Shown one piece after another: positions 33,401 through 41,700 of a stretch of DNA of 64,000 bases (positions within the stretch are counted from its first letter, which is position 1; every line of letters begins with the position of its first letter). The notes beneath the pieces were generated by a model. It was not told where the DNA came from. It saw only the letters and a program-made list of their open reading frames with translations, and made no database searches. The DNA is from an uncultured Eggerthellaceae bacterium. Lineage in GTDB: Bacteria > Actinomycetota > Coriobacteriia > Coriobacteriales > Eggerthellaceae. The position numbers were made by a program, and so were the translations under genes. The stretch is taken from assembly GCA_910584145.1 (NCBI GenBank), contig CAJTXX010000006.1, forward strand, positions 6,820 through 70,819, in the 5' to 3' direction.

Positions 33401-36393
33401 GCACGGGGGTGTTATATCGCGCTATAGATGCTGGGAGCGGGGGTGTGAATCCTCCGAGCAGCGAGAAGCAAACCGCTACAGAAAAGACGCCTTATACGCC
33501 GTATATACAAACGACACGCCTCTCATTTACGGCAGGAAGCGTTTTTGCGGAAGGGTTCTACGCCCCACTGTCCGGAGGGGCTTCGGATGCTGCTGAGCTC
33601 GGGCGGATGCGCACTTACCAGATCGGCACGAATACCGCGGCTGCTGGTGTCACCAGCGTCTACTACACCATCGGCGATGGGCCTGTTCTGCGGTTGGGCT
33701 CGGGCGCATCAGTCGATCTGACGGGCAAGGCTGATGTGAAGGTGTATGTGAACTGGGCCGCCTCAGCCGTCGGCGTGCAGCCCAAGAAGAACCTCTACGG
33801 CTATGCAGGTGGCGGGCGGCTGTTCCGCATAACCGATGCTGATGACGGGCATGCGGTCTCACGTGGTGAATGGCAGAATGCCTCGCTCAAGAGCGCGTAT
33901 TACCCGAACCTCTGCGTCAACCGCATAAGCTTCAGCGCAGGGAGCGTGTACATCAGCGGGTTCTATGCCGAAGCTGGCAACGAGACCGGAGAGCTGCGCG
34001 TATGGAAGCTGGGCATGAACGAGTCGTGCGCAGGGGTGAACAACGTATGGTACAGCGTAGATGATGGTCTCTTACAGCCTATAAAGCAGGGAGCATCGGT
34101 TGCCGTTTCAGGTCAGGTGAAGCTTTATCTCGACTGGATGGTAGTTGATGCAGGCCAGATGGCAGAGATGAACCTGAAGGTCTATGCGGGCGGTGGAAAG
34201 CTCCACCGCGTGACGAATTGGAAGGACGGTTTCGCAGCTGAGTCTACCGAGGTGCAGACGGCTACCAAGGATAAACCGTATAGGCCGTATCTGAGCGTGT
34301 CCCGTTTGTTCTTCAAAGACGGCAGCGTGTTCCTCGAGGGATTCTATGCGCAGCCTTCTGGCGATGGTGCCTCGGAGAACGGCAAGCTCGTGGAGTACAA
34401 GCTCGGCCTGACCACCGCATGCGCAGGGGTGAGCCGCCTGATGTATCGCATCGAGGGCGGCGACATGATGACGCTCGCACGCGGCAATGCGCTCGATGTG
34501 GGTGGTCGCCAGATAGAGCTCTTCCTCGACTGGTCGCGCGACGATGCCGGCGTTGCCGCCGAGCGCAATATGACGATCAACTGCGGAGACGACCTGTGGC
34601 GCAGCATAGATACGGGTACCGGTTCAGGATTCGGCAGCCTAGAGCAGCAGCGGTCCATCGGCTATGTCCCTTTCCTCCAGGTGGTGCGCGCATCATACGT
34701 CTCCGGGAGCATCTTCCTCGAGGGATATCTGATCGAGGAGGGCAACGACGGCGATGGCCAGCTGCGCATCTATAAGATCGGCGTCAACGAAGCATGCGAC
34801 GGCGTGACGCACGCATGGTATCGCACCGAGGGCGGCATCGTGCGGGCGCTCGCGCCTGGGTCGCATATAAGCCTCTCCGGGGAGAAGGTGACGCTGTACC
34901 TGAATTGGAAGAGCGACGACGAAGGGGTGTCGAGCACCAAGAACATCTCGATCTATTCCAGCACAGGGAAGATCATCCGCCGCTACAGCAACGGAGGCGA
35001 TTGGCTGGCTCCCAGCCCTGAGTACGATGCGACCGCTGATCGCCGTTATCGGCCTGATATCCATGCGACCAAAGTGGTGCTCGGTAGCGATGGCGCGCTC
35101 CAGGTCGAGGGATTCCATCATATAGATTCGATCATGATGGCCTATCAGATCGGCGTGAAGGCGACCTTCGACGGCATCACCACCGTGAAGTATCGGCTGG
35201 GGGAGACAGGCGAGCTCAAGACGCTGCAACCTGGCGTGCTGCTCGATATCGCCGCGTGCGATGACGCGCGCCTCTACCTGGGTTTCACGGCCGACTCGTT
35301 CACGGTGAGCCTCGATGCTAATGGCGGCGAGCTGGCGGCAGGCACTATCACGCCGCAAGCGGTTGAGCTTGGCTTTCCCGTGGTCGTTGCGGGCGTGCCG
35401 GTGCGCGAGGGCTTCACCTTCGCCGGTTGGGCTACCGATAAGGCGGGCGCTTCCAAATACGACCCGGCGCTGCCGGTGCTCTCCGACCTGACGCTGTACG
35501 CGCAGTGGATACATGGCGACTATTACGAGGTGCGCTTCTATGCGTTCACTGACGATGCCTCGGGTGACGCGTCTGGCGCGGGCAAGCTCGATGTGTTCAG
35601 GGACAACGAAGGCATAACGGCCGATTACGCGGGCCTCTCCTTCGAATCGAAGGTGACGATGCCGCGCCAGCACGCATCGAATGCCAGCCTGCCCTCAACG
35701 CCATACGTGACCGAGGCAGCGTTCGGGCACCACATGAGCGACTGGAGCGCCTCTGCTGCGGGGATATCCCCCGATGCCACGTTCCTCTCTGGTAGCGAGT
35801 ATGCGGTATCCGACCTTGTGCCCTACATCGTCGATACCACGGCGGCGGGCACGGTGGACGATCCGTTCGTGATCGACCTGTACGCCGGCTGGGTGCTCGA
35901 TATCAGCATGGATATGCCCACCGATGAGGCTATAGACGTGAAGATGGACGGCCTTGCGAACGAGGGGCAGGCCGAGTCGGAGCTGGCCATCGTATCGAAC
36001 ACGCCAGCCGAGATGAAGGTGGGCGCGAAGTCGGCCTTGCAGACCGGCACGCCGGCTTACGACGTGCTGCTGAACGGCAGCGAGGAGCGCGCTACGGCGG
36101 CCGATATCGACGACAGCGTGCAGTTCTCGTTCGCAGCGAAGGGCTTCCCCGCGAATGGCAGCTCGGAGGTGGCGGTGGCGAGCGGCTGGGATATCGCCGC
36201 TGCGGATAGCGCCGCGAGCGAGCGCCTCGCTGGCAAGCTCGCCTTGACGCTGGGCGATGTCATCCATATGGACTGGGACGCCATCACCCATGCGGGGCCT
36301 GCTCGCTGGGAGAACCTGTCGACCATCACCTGGACGGCCGATCTGGCCGACCCCAGCCTGCGCACTGCGGTGCAGCTGCTGGAGCGCCCGTAG
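30439..36393 (+). CDS. Giant secreted surface protein with seven novel tandem repeats (cassette copy 2)
   Basis: This 1984-residue protein has a signal peptide (~1-35), an acidic Ala-rich region and a leucine-rich BspA-like N-terminal half (~120-720) clearly homologous to the copy 1 giant. Shared words include FFQLFPNAA, YNGMLF, LLLVPEGMEGAAVLP and GILYTADKATLLAAPAGLGAS. Then come seven ~128-residue tandem repeats (~724-1620), one InlB/Flg_new-type repeat (~1622-1692), and a C-terminal domain resembling P and the copy 1 C-terminus. The repeats are of a type I do not recognise. There is no poly-G tract and no sorting signal. The Shine-Dalgarno AAGGGA lies in a hairpin loop. Adhesion or ligand binding is inferred only from architecture. 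Confidence 0.85.
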   Translation: MKTKKMTLGGRALCAALALALTAGLVPGEGLMATAYAAPEGAAEQDALQVHSEDVALDQLDASAEVAEEPTTDSGASAPSEAPAAGDGDGAPATADDAAADAVAPKPTVDPEDMLSIQVSVGRAEGAAGAAIAYGGLAYALNEDGASVSLIGWTGAAPKGALVIPAQVNVGQTEYPVTAIAGIADAASAEPAPGVTAVSIPASVERVDATFFQLFPNAAALTVDAANPVLQSYNGMLFDEGLTRLLLVPEGMEGAAVLPVSMASVPACAFTRCTKLSAIEVPAGGTSGRSFSTENGILYTADKATLLAAPAGLGASASIAAECTAIAAGAFWGNEGLETIVSSAGIVEITSGGASAGAASAEGGADAAAAPVPAFNDATISNATVFASERAAWEAAGFTRFAEAPEPGAAITPAEGSGFAFELLDSMTLAVRWHGGDPAPAALDIPAYGIIDGVRYAVSTIAENGFAGQEGIAVVDMPASITAIGAGAFEGCANLRTVHLSDAITALEARTFAGTALCSVVLPASLQAVAPEALAGLAGTTIVARTEVAEVSSQALGDSSDISIYAPLSQAGSSAWPAGLPAAGNHVLLFGVELASRTLTLEQGQSANLYEDGMLAAPGSIEVGYTYKANPVSVADDGTITAKMPGNASVGVNLSLTVEETVVNAIRSEEATLEQASFTTASADAAAPGSLQTIQHTVMLASAAVPVSTLAAAASDASPRATTYIRNMKAYGDVNIWRQTGTDGASYGAAEEQGKNGYVPYLQVQKITFSGGSVVLEGLYAPPETSTSSGAKRYYKLGVNKNCNGVSNVWYRLGDGIAQSVKSGTSATVTGATDIKLYLNYTAAGAGVSPLNNTKVYGGSNRLYRSGDRGLGFGAKGELQTASAASAYVPFLKVMKIEFRSGSVFLEGYYTSSDSPKGERRVYKLGADEACVGIKTAWYRIGNGVWRSIASGGVVDTAGATSISLYLNWTNVEAGVSNTKRNANFRSGTGVLYRAIDAGSGGVNPPSSEKQTATEKTPYTPYIQTTRLSFTAGSVFAEGFYAPLSGGASDAAELGRMRTYQIGTNTAAAGVTSVYYTIGDGPVLRLGSGASVDLTGKADVKVYVNWAASAVGVQPKKNLYGYAGGGRLFRITDADDGHAVSRGEWQNASLKSAYYPNLCVNRISFSAGSVYISGFYAEAGNETGELRVWKLGMNESCAGVNNVWYSVDDGLLQPIKQGASVAVSGQVKLYLDWMVVDAGQMAEMNLKVYAGGGKLHRVTNWKDGFAAESTEVQTATKDKPYRPYLSVSRLFFKDGSVFLEGFYAQPSGDGASENGKLVEYKLGLTTACAGVSRLMYRIEGGDMMTLARGNALDVGGRQIELFLDWSRDDAGVAAERNMTINCGDDLWRSIDTGTGSGFGSLEQQRSIGYVPFLQVVRASYVSGSIFLEGYLIEEGNDGDGQLRIYKIGVNEACDGVTHAWYRTEGGIVRALAPGSHISLSGEKVTLYLNWKSDDEGVSSTKNISIYSSTGKIIRRYSNGGDWLAPSPEYDATADRRYRPDIHATKVVLGSDGALQVEGFHHIDSIMMAYQIGVKATFDGITTVKYRLGETGELKTLQPGVLLDIAACDDARLYLGFTADSFTVSLDANGGELAAGTITPQAVELGFPVVVAGVPVREGFTFAGWATDKAGASKYDPALPVLSDLTLYAQWIHGDYYEVRFYAFTDDASGDASGAGKLDVFRDNEGITADYAGLSFESKVTMPRQHASNASLPSTPYVTEAAFGHHMSDWSASAAGISPDATFLSGSEYAVSDLVPYIVDTTAAGTVDDPFVIDLYAGWVLDISMDMPTDEAIDVKMDGLANEGQAESELAIVSNTPAEMKVGAKSALQTGTPAYDVLLNGSEERATAADIDDSVQFSFAAKGFPANGSSEVAVASGWDIAAADSAASERLAGKLALTLGDVIHMDWDAITHAGPARWENLSTITWTADLADPSLRTAVQLLERP
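32611..35298 (+). repeat. Seven tandem ~128-residue coding repeats
   Basis: Units start near 32611, 33000, 33390, 33785, 34175, 34570 and 34940. Each has the order GxLYR or similar, QTA, Y.PFL.V.., F..GSVFLEGFY, LR.YKLG.NEACAGV, WYRIGDG, and LYLNW...DAGV. Protein identity between units is moderate (about a third to a half by eye) and DNA identity is low, so the array is old rather than freshly amplified. Confidence 0.75.
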
Positions 36394-36469
36394 CGCATCA
36401 AGCGCCGCGCCGGCCGACGCGCGGCCGCCAACGATACGACTGACAACGACACGACCGATAGGGGCTGTA

Positions 36470-37090
36470 ATGACCGATACCACCAAGAAACCGCAGCAAG
36501 GAAGGACGGAGGCGCATCTCGCTTCCGGCGCACCGAGAGGTGCTGCTCAGCCGAGCGCTGGCCGCACGGGCGCGGAGAGCGCCGCCGCGCGCCCCTCGGC
36601 TGCGCGGGGCATCGTCATCGCCGTGGGCTGCGCGGTGGCGGCGCTCGCCATATGGCTTCTGGTGTGGCTGTTCGCCTGCAATGGCTCGAGCCTGTTCAAT
36701 CCGAATGCGCAGACCGGTCAGGCGCCGTACAAGACGGCCGAAGAGGTGCAGGCCGAGCTCGACCGCGTGGTGGAGGAGGGCATGTTCAACATCTCCATCG
36801 CGTCGGTCATACAGTTCGAGGACGGCACGAGCACCGGTACGGCCTACATAGAGAACATACCGGGCAACCGATACAACATGCAGGTGACCATCACCGATGA
36901 TGCTTCGGGCGATGTGCTGTACGAGTCGGGCGTGCTCCAGCCGAACCAATACATCGAGGATATCGCGCTCGCGCGCGACCTCGATGCAGGCACCTATGAG
37001 GCCACCGCGCTATTCAAGGCGCTCGACAGCACCACCTATGACGAGGTGGGCCAAGCCGCCGCCAAGGTGACGGTGAACGTGCTGCATTGA
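36470..37090 (+). CDS. Membrane-anchored cassette protein M1 (copy 2)
   Basis: This 206-residue paralogue of 22550-23200 has a polar N-terminus, one hydrophobic helix (~47-70, AIWLLVWLFACNG shared with copy 1) and the extracellular domain EEVQAELDRVVEEGMFNIS ... IENIPGNRYNMQVTITDD ... LYESGVLQPNQYIEDI ... NVLH. The extracellular part is over 75% identical to copy 1 by eye, while the N-termini differ. It lies 76 bases after the giant gene. The ATG follows ATAGGGGCTGTA; longer in-frame extensions into the giant gene are rejected because copy 1 starts at the equivalent place. Function unknown. Confidence 0.75.
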   Translation: MTDTTKKPQQGRTEAHLASGAPRGAAQPSAGRTGAESAAARPSAARGIVIAVGCAVAALAIWLLVWLFACNGSSLFNPNAQTGQAPYKTAEEVQAELDRVVEEGMFNISIASVIQFEDGTSTGTAYIENIPGNRYNMQVTITDDASGDVLYESGVLQPNQYIEDIALARDLDAGTYEATALFKALDSTTYDEVGQAAAKVTVNVLH

Positions 37091-37100
37091 TGGGTCCCAC

Positions 37101-37192
37101 GCGGCTTAAGGCCGCTGGACATAGGGAAACGCGACGGCCGAGCCGCCGCGAGAGCAAGGACGGATGGCTTACAACACAAGGAGGAATGAGCC
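37101..37192 (+). promoter_or_regulatory. Structured 5' leader of the fibril-subunit gene P (copy 2)
   Basis: GCGGC-TTAAG-GCCGC (37101-37115) is followed by ATAGGGAAAC. The stem CGCGACGGC / GCCGCCGCG (37130-37150, one mismatch) comes next, then AGCAAGGAC (37152-37160). Last is ATGGCT (37164-37169) pairing with AGCCAT (37189-37194) around AAGGAGGAA. The order hairpin, GGGAAA, hairpin, AGCAAGG, RBS hairpin echoes the leaders of both giants. Confidence 0.55.
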
Positions 37193-37900
37193 ATGAAGAA
37201 GACCAGCAAGATCATGAGCGCCGTGGCGCTCAGCGCAGCCCTGGCGATCGGCACCGCCATGCCAGCGTTCGCCGCTACCACCTCGAAGGGCACCGAGGGC
37301 GAGATGGAGATGGATGGCTCGGCGGTGAAGACCGAGGAAGTCAGCACCGATGGCGAGTCCGGCGAGACCTCGGTGCACATGAAGACCGAGGTATCGAACA
37401 TCAGCGTGACCGTGCCTGTGAAGGCGTACCTGTACGCCGAGACGGTGGGCGGCAACCTGGGTACGCCCTCGAAGACCGCTTATCGGCTGGTGAACACCTC
37501 GACCACCACCGATGCCTACATCCGCAGCATCGCTGTGGATAACACCGCCGCATCCGAGTGGCTGCTGACCACCGATACCACGAAGGTGGGCGCTGGCGTG
37601 CAGGCGTCGGGCGTCACCTATGGCAACATCTTGGTGAACATGGCGATCGAGTACAAGAACAGCGGCAATCAGACCATGAGCGAGCCCGCGTTCGCGCTGG
37701 ATACGGCGGCGGCGAAGACGTTCACCAAGACCGATGGCACGTTCATCCCCCATATGCCGAAGAACAACGGCGAGATCAACATCGACCTGTCCGGCCAGAG
37801 CTCCATGCTCAACGACCAGATAGCCGATGGCGCCACCACGCAGGAGGCGTTCAAGATCACCTACACCGTGTCGGCCAACCCCAGCAACACCATCGCCTAA
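37193..37900 (+). CDS. Small secreted fibril-like subunit P (copy 2)
   Basis: This 235-residue paralogue of 23528-24250 has the signal peptide MKKTSKIMSAVALSAALAIG with cleavage after AFA. The mature region begins with a Glu/Thr/Ser-rich stretch, then ISVTVPVKAYLYAETVGG, AYRLVNTSTTTDAYIRSI and a C-terminal ITYTVSANPS. It is about 30-35% identical to copy 1 outside the signal peptide, so the two have diverged strongly while the genes keep the same order. No anchor or Cys. Shine-Dalgarno AAGGAGGAA is presented by a conserved hairpin. Presumed extracellular structural subunit; function not established. Confidence 0.75.
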   Translation: MKKTSKIMSAVALSAALAIGTAMPAFAATTSKGTEGEMEMDGSAVKTEEVSTDGESGETSVHMKTEVSNISVTVPVKAYLYAETVGGNLGTPSKTAYRLVNTSTTTDAYIRSIAVDNTAASEWLLTTDTTKVGAGVQASGVTYGNILVNMAIEYKNSGNQTMSEPAFALDTAAAKTFTKTDGTFIPHMPKNNGEINIDLSGQSSMLNDQIADGATTQEAFKITYTVSANPSNTIA

Positions 37901-37927
37901 GGCATCAGGATAGGTCGGGGCATCCGC

Positions 37928-38671
37928 ATGGCGCAGCATGGGCAGCATAATATGGATCAGGGATATCCGCACAGCTCCGCGAACGGATGCCCGCCGCACG
38001 GCTGGGCGCCGGGCGGCGGCGAGGGCGGGAGGGCTGCATTCCCGCAGCCCTCTGCGCCGCCGGGTGCGGGCGTGTATCAGGGCTATCAGCATCAGCCCGG
38101 CTTCTCGCAGGCGCCGTATGGCTATCCATATTACCAAGCGCCTGCCACTAGCGTGCCGCAGCCGATGCCGAAGAAGCGCAGGGGCGCGGGGTTCTGGGTG
38201 GCCATCGCCATCGCCGTGCTCGCTGTGCTGCTCGCGGGAGTGCTTGCATTCCAAGTGCTCTCGGGCCCGGGCAAAGGGGCGCGCAGCGGGCAGATGGGCC
38301 AGCTCGACGGCAAGACCGCCGAGGAGATACAGGCCGAGCTCGACCGCGTGGTCGAAGAGGGCATGTTCAACATCAGCATAGCCGCCATCGTGGAGTTCGC
38401 CGATGGGACCAGCCCGGGCGATCTGCGCATCGAGAACGTGCCGGGCAACCCGTACCTGATGAAGGTGGACATACAGCGGCAAGACAACGGCGAGCGCATC
38501 TACGAGACCGACATCATCGAGCAGAACCACCATATCCAGTCGGATGTGCTCGATGCCGATCTAGACCCGGGCACCTATGAGTGCATAGCCCGCTTCCACG
38601 CGCTCGATCCGGATACGGAAGAGGAGGTCGGCCAAGCGGCCGCCGCTATGACGATAAAAGTGCTGGGGTAA
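37928..38671 (+). CDS. Membrane-anchored cassette protein M2 (copy 2)
   Basis: This 247-residue paralogue of 24271-25035 has a His/Pro/Gly/Tyr-rich cytoplasmic N-terminus (~85 residues), a hydrophobic helix (~88-112) and an extracellular domain EEIQAELDRVVEEGMFNIS ... LRIENVPGNPYLMKVDIQ ... IYETDIIEQNHHIQ ... PGTYECIARFHALD ... IKVLG. It starts 27 bases after P with AGGATAGGTCGGGG upstream. The HHIQ signature distinguishes M2 from M1 in both cassettes. Function unknown; co-operonic with P and S. Confidence 0.75.
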   Translation: MAQHGQHNMDQGYPHSSANGCPPHGWAPGGGEGGRAAFPQPSAPPGAGVYQGYQHQPGFSQAPYGYPYYQAPATSVPQPMPKKRRGAGFWVAIAIAVLAVLLAGVLAFQVLSGPGKGARSGQMGQLDGKTAEEIQAELDRVVEEGMFNISIAAIVEFADGTSPGDLRIENVPGNPYLMKVDIQRQDNGERIYETDIIEQNHHIQSDVLDADLDPGTYECIARFHALDPDTEEEVGQAAAAMTIKVLG

Positions 38672-38743
38672 ATGCCTCGCACGAGCCCCTCTGGGAGAGA
38701 GCGGCTCATCCGGGGCATTCCATGAGGGAGTTGGGGAACGGAT

Positions 38744-41700
38744 ATGAAGACCATCATGAGGAAGACGATCAGCTGCCTGATGGCTGCCGTGTTGGCGGTG
38801 GGGCTCGTGCCGATGGGGGCATTCGGCGCGGAAAGCCTCGATGATGAGGTGGTGAATGGCGGCGTGAGCCGCATAACGAGCGATGGTGGCGAGGCTTCCA
38901 CCAGCGTGGGCATCGTAGTGGGCGCCGGGTTCGCCGTGGCCGACCCGACCGAGTCGATGTTCGAGGAGGGATATGGGCGCGGGGAGGCCATCTCGGTGTG
39001 GGCGCGCGGCGGCAAGGCGCCGTACACCGCGCGCTGGGAGTACGCGGTAGCAGCGTTCGATGCGACGGGCAAGCCTTTATACAGCTCTGCTGTGCGCATG
39101 CCGGTGGGCAATACGGCCGGCGACAGCCAGGTGAGCGACGAGCAGACCGGGGCGGTCGAGTTCCGCCACATCCCGAATGGCAACGACAGCTTGGCACCGG
39201 GCGGCACCTACTGGTATTGGCTGACAGTGACCGACGCGAACGGCAATAGCGCTGCGCAGGCGGTGGAGGCACCGTATCTGGTGGCGCGCCAGAGCGCCTA
39301 CCGGCCGGGCCCCTTCACCGACAATGCGGCGCAGGCGGGGTGGACGTGGGCTGTCGCCGGTGCCGGGGCAGAGCTCGCTCCCATCGGCGCCGGCAGCGTC
39401 GCGAATGCGGCGACGGGCGCCATCCATAACGGCATCACCTTGTCGAGCGATGCGCTCGATGCTGCGTCCGGCGCGTTCGGGGTGCTCTCGGGCGCAGCGC
39501 AGCCGATGCGCGTGGCCGGCGCGTGGACGGTGGCCATAACCGAGGTGCAGCCGGCGGGCGATGATGCCTACAAGGGGTCGGTGCTGGTGATGATCGACGC
39601 ATCGTCGGTGGACATGCCGAGCGTCGCCGCGGGCGCCGTGCCGGTGCCGGGCGTCGATTTCGAGCTGCTGCGCCTCTCTGCCGATGGCACGGGCGCGCAG
39701 GCGCTCTCCACCGTGGGCGCGAGCGGGCTATCGTATGCGGACGGCATCATATCGTTCATCGTGAAGGACTCCGCGGCGAGCGGCCTGATCGGCACGTTCG
39801 CATTGGCGGTGAAGCCGAAGGATGGCGACGCGGGCAAGTCGTTCACCGTGGAGACCGCCGTGCGCCCGGCGGCTGCGGGCACAGTGGGGCAGGGCGGCAT
39901 TTTCGCCTATCAGCAGCAGCCGACCATCACGTTCAGTGCTCACGCAGGATACAAGGTGGAGGGCGTGGAGCTCTCTTTGAAGCCGACCGCCGATGCGCCG
40001 GGAGCGCCGCGCGTGGTGGAAGTGCCGAAGAGGGGCGAAGAGGGTGCGAGCGCGCCGTATGGCACCTGGGAGGGCAACAGCTACACCTTCCCGAAGGAGT
40101 TCAACAGCACAGGCGATGAAGGGTATGCGCTGCTGACCGTGGTGTTCACCGACGACCCCGACTATGTCGACCCGACGCCGCTCGAGCTGAGCGTCTCCGT
40201 GACAGGTGCCGGTGCGGCGTATGTGGGCGCCGTGCAAGATGCTACGAAGGTGACGGGCAGCTCCACGTTCGTATCGGGCGCGACCTACGGGAGCTTCACG
40301 CTCAAGGCGAACGAGCGGGTGGTGCTCACCTTCGCGCCCGACGCGGGTGCGCGCTTGGAGTCGCTCACGGTGAACGGCGAGCTCATCCGCGGGGTGACGG
40401 ACAGCTACGCCATCGCATCATTCAATAAGGATATGGATGTGCAGGTGGTGTTCGCCGACGGCCTGCCCGTGCCGAAACCCGCCTATACGGTGCGCGCCGA
40501 CTATGACGCATCGCGCGCTCAGGTGGGGTTCGGTGCTACTGGCACGCAGTGGGTGAGCGAGGCTGAGGTCGCGGAAGGCGGCTCGGTGGCGCTGGTAGTG
40601 CGGCCGAAGCTGGGCTATCAGCTGGAGAGCGCGCGCCTGTTCGAGGGTGGCGATACGGCCGGAGCCGATGTGACGGCCGATTGCGCGGATGGTTTGCTCG
40701 AGCTCGCCGATGTGCGCGCCGATATACGGGTGCGCTTCGAGTTCTCGGCGATAGAGCTCACGGCGATCGTCGACCAGGCGCCTCTCGGCAGCAGCATCGC
40801 CACTGCGGCGGGTGCTGCGGCTGTGGGCGCGCATATCGTCACCATCGAAGCGCCGCTCCGTCTCGTCATCGCAGCCGATGCGGGCTATCAGCTGCGCGAG
40901 GGCAGCTTGAAGCTGGGCGATATCGCGCTCAGCCCGTCGAGCGTGCATGAGGAAGCCGACGGCACCACCTCGTACCAGGTGGATATCTCCTATGCCGACC
41001 TCCTGAAAGCGGGCAACGGAGCGCACCTGTCGTTCGATGCCATCAAGAAGGTCGATGCCGATCAGATGTGGTTCACGATAAGCGCGACCGCTGGCGCGCA
41101 TGGCAAGACGATAGCGCGCACCGTGGTAGCGCGGGGCGGTACAGCTACCGTGCAGTTGTTCCCCGACGAGGGGTATCGCGTGGCGTATGCCGAGGTCGAT
41201 GGGAGCCGCATCACCGGTGCGGGCGCTGCCGTGAGCAATAGCATCTCTTGCGACATACGGGGCGCCGCGCCATTCGTCAGGTTCACCGACGTTGCTGAGG
41301 ATTACCAGCTGCATGTGGCATTCGAGCGCATCCCCGGGCCGGGCGAGCCCGATGGGGGCGATAACCCCGGTGCCGAGGTGCCGGACGATCCGGTGATCAT
41401 CGTGCCCGAGCAGCCCGACGGCGAGGGCGGCGAGGGGCCGGGCGGCTCCATCGTGCCCGGCAGCACGACCGATGGGCGCGATGAGGTGCCGGTGCATCCG
41501 GGCACCGACCAGGTGTTCACCTTCATCCCCGAGGACGATACCTGGGTGCTCGACCGGGTGGTGGTCGATGGCATCGAGGTGCTCGACGGCGCGGGGGTGC
41601 AGCTGAAGGACAAGCTGACCCAGACGAACGGCGCTGGCTTGCTCTTCGAGCCCGGCATGCCCATCAGCTACGAACCTGCCACCGGGGAGTATGTCATCGA

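Noticed and set aside
36257..36469. N-terminal extension of M1 copy 2 into the giant gene
   Set aside because: The start at 36470 matches the position and architecture of copy 1 (polar N-terminus of similar length), and the extension overlaps the giant.
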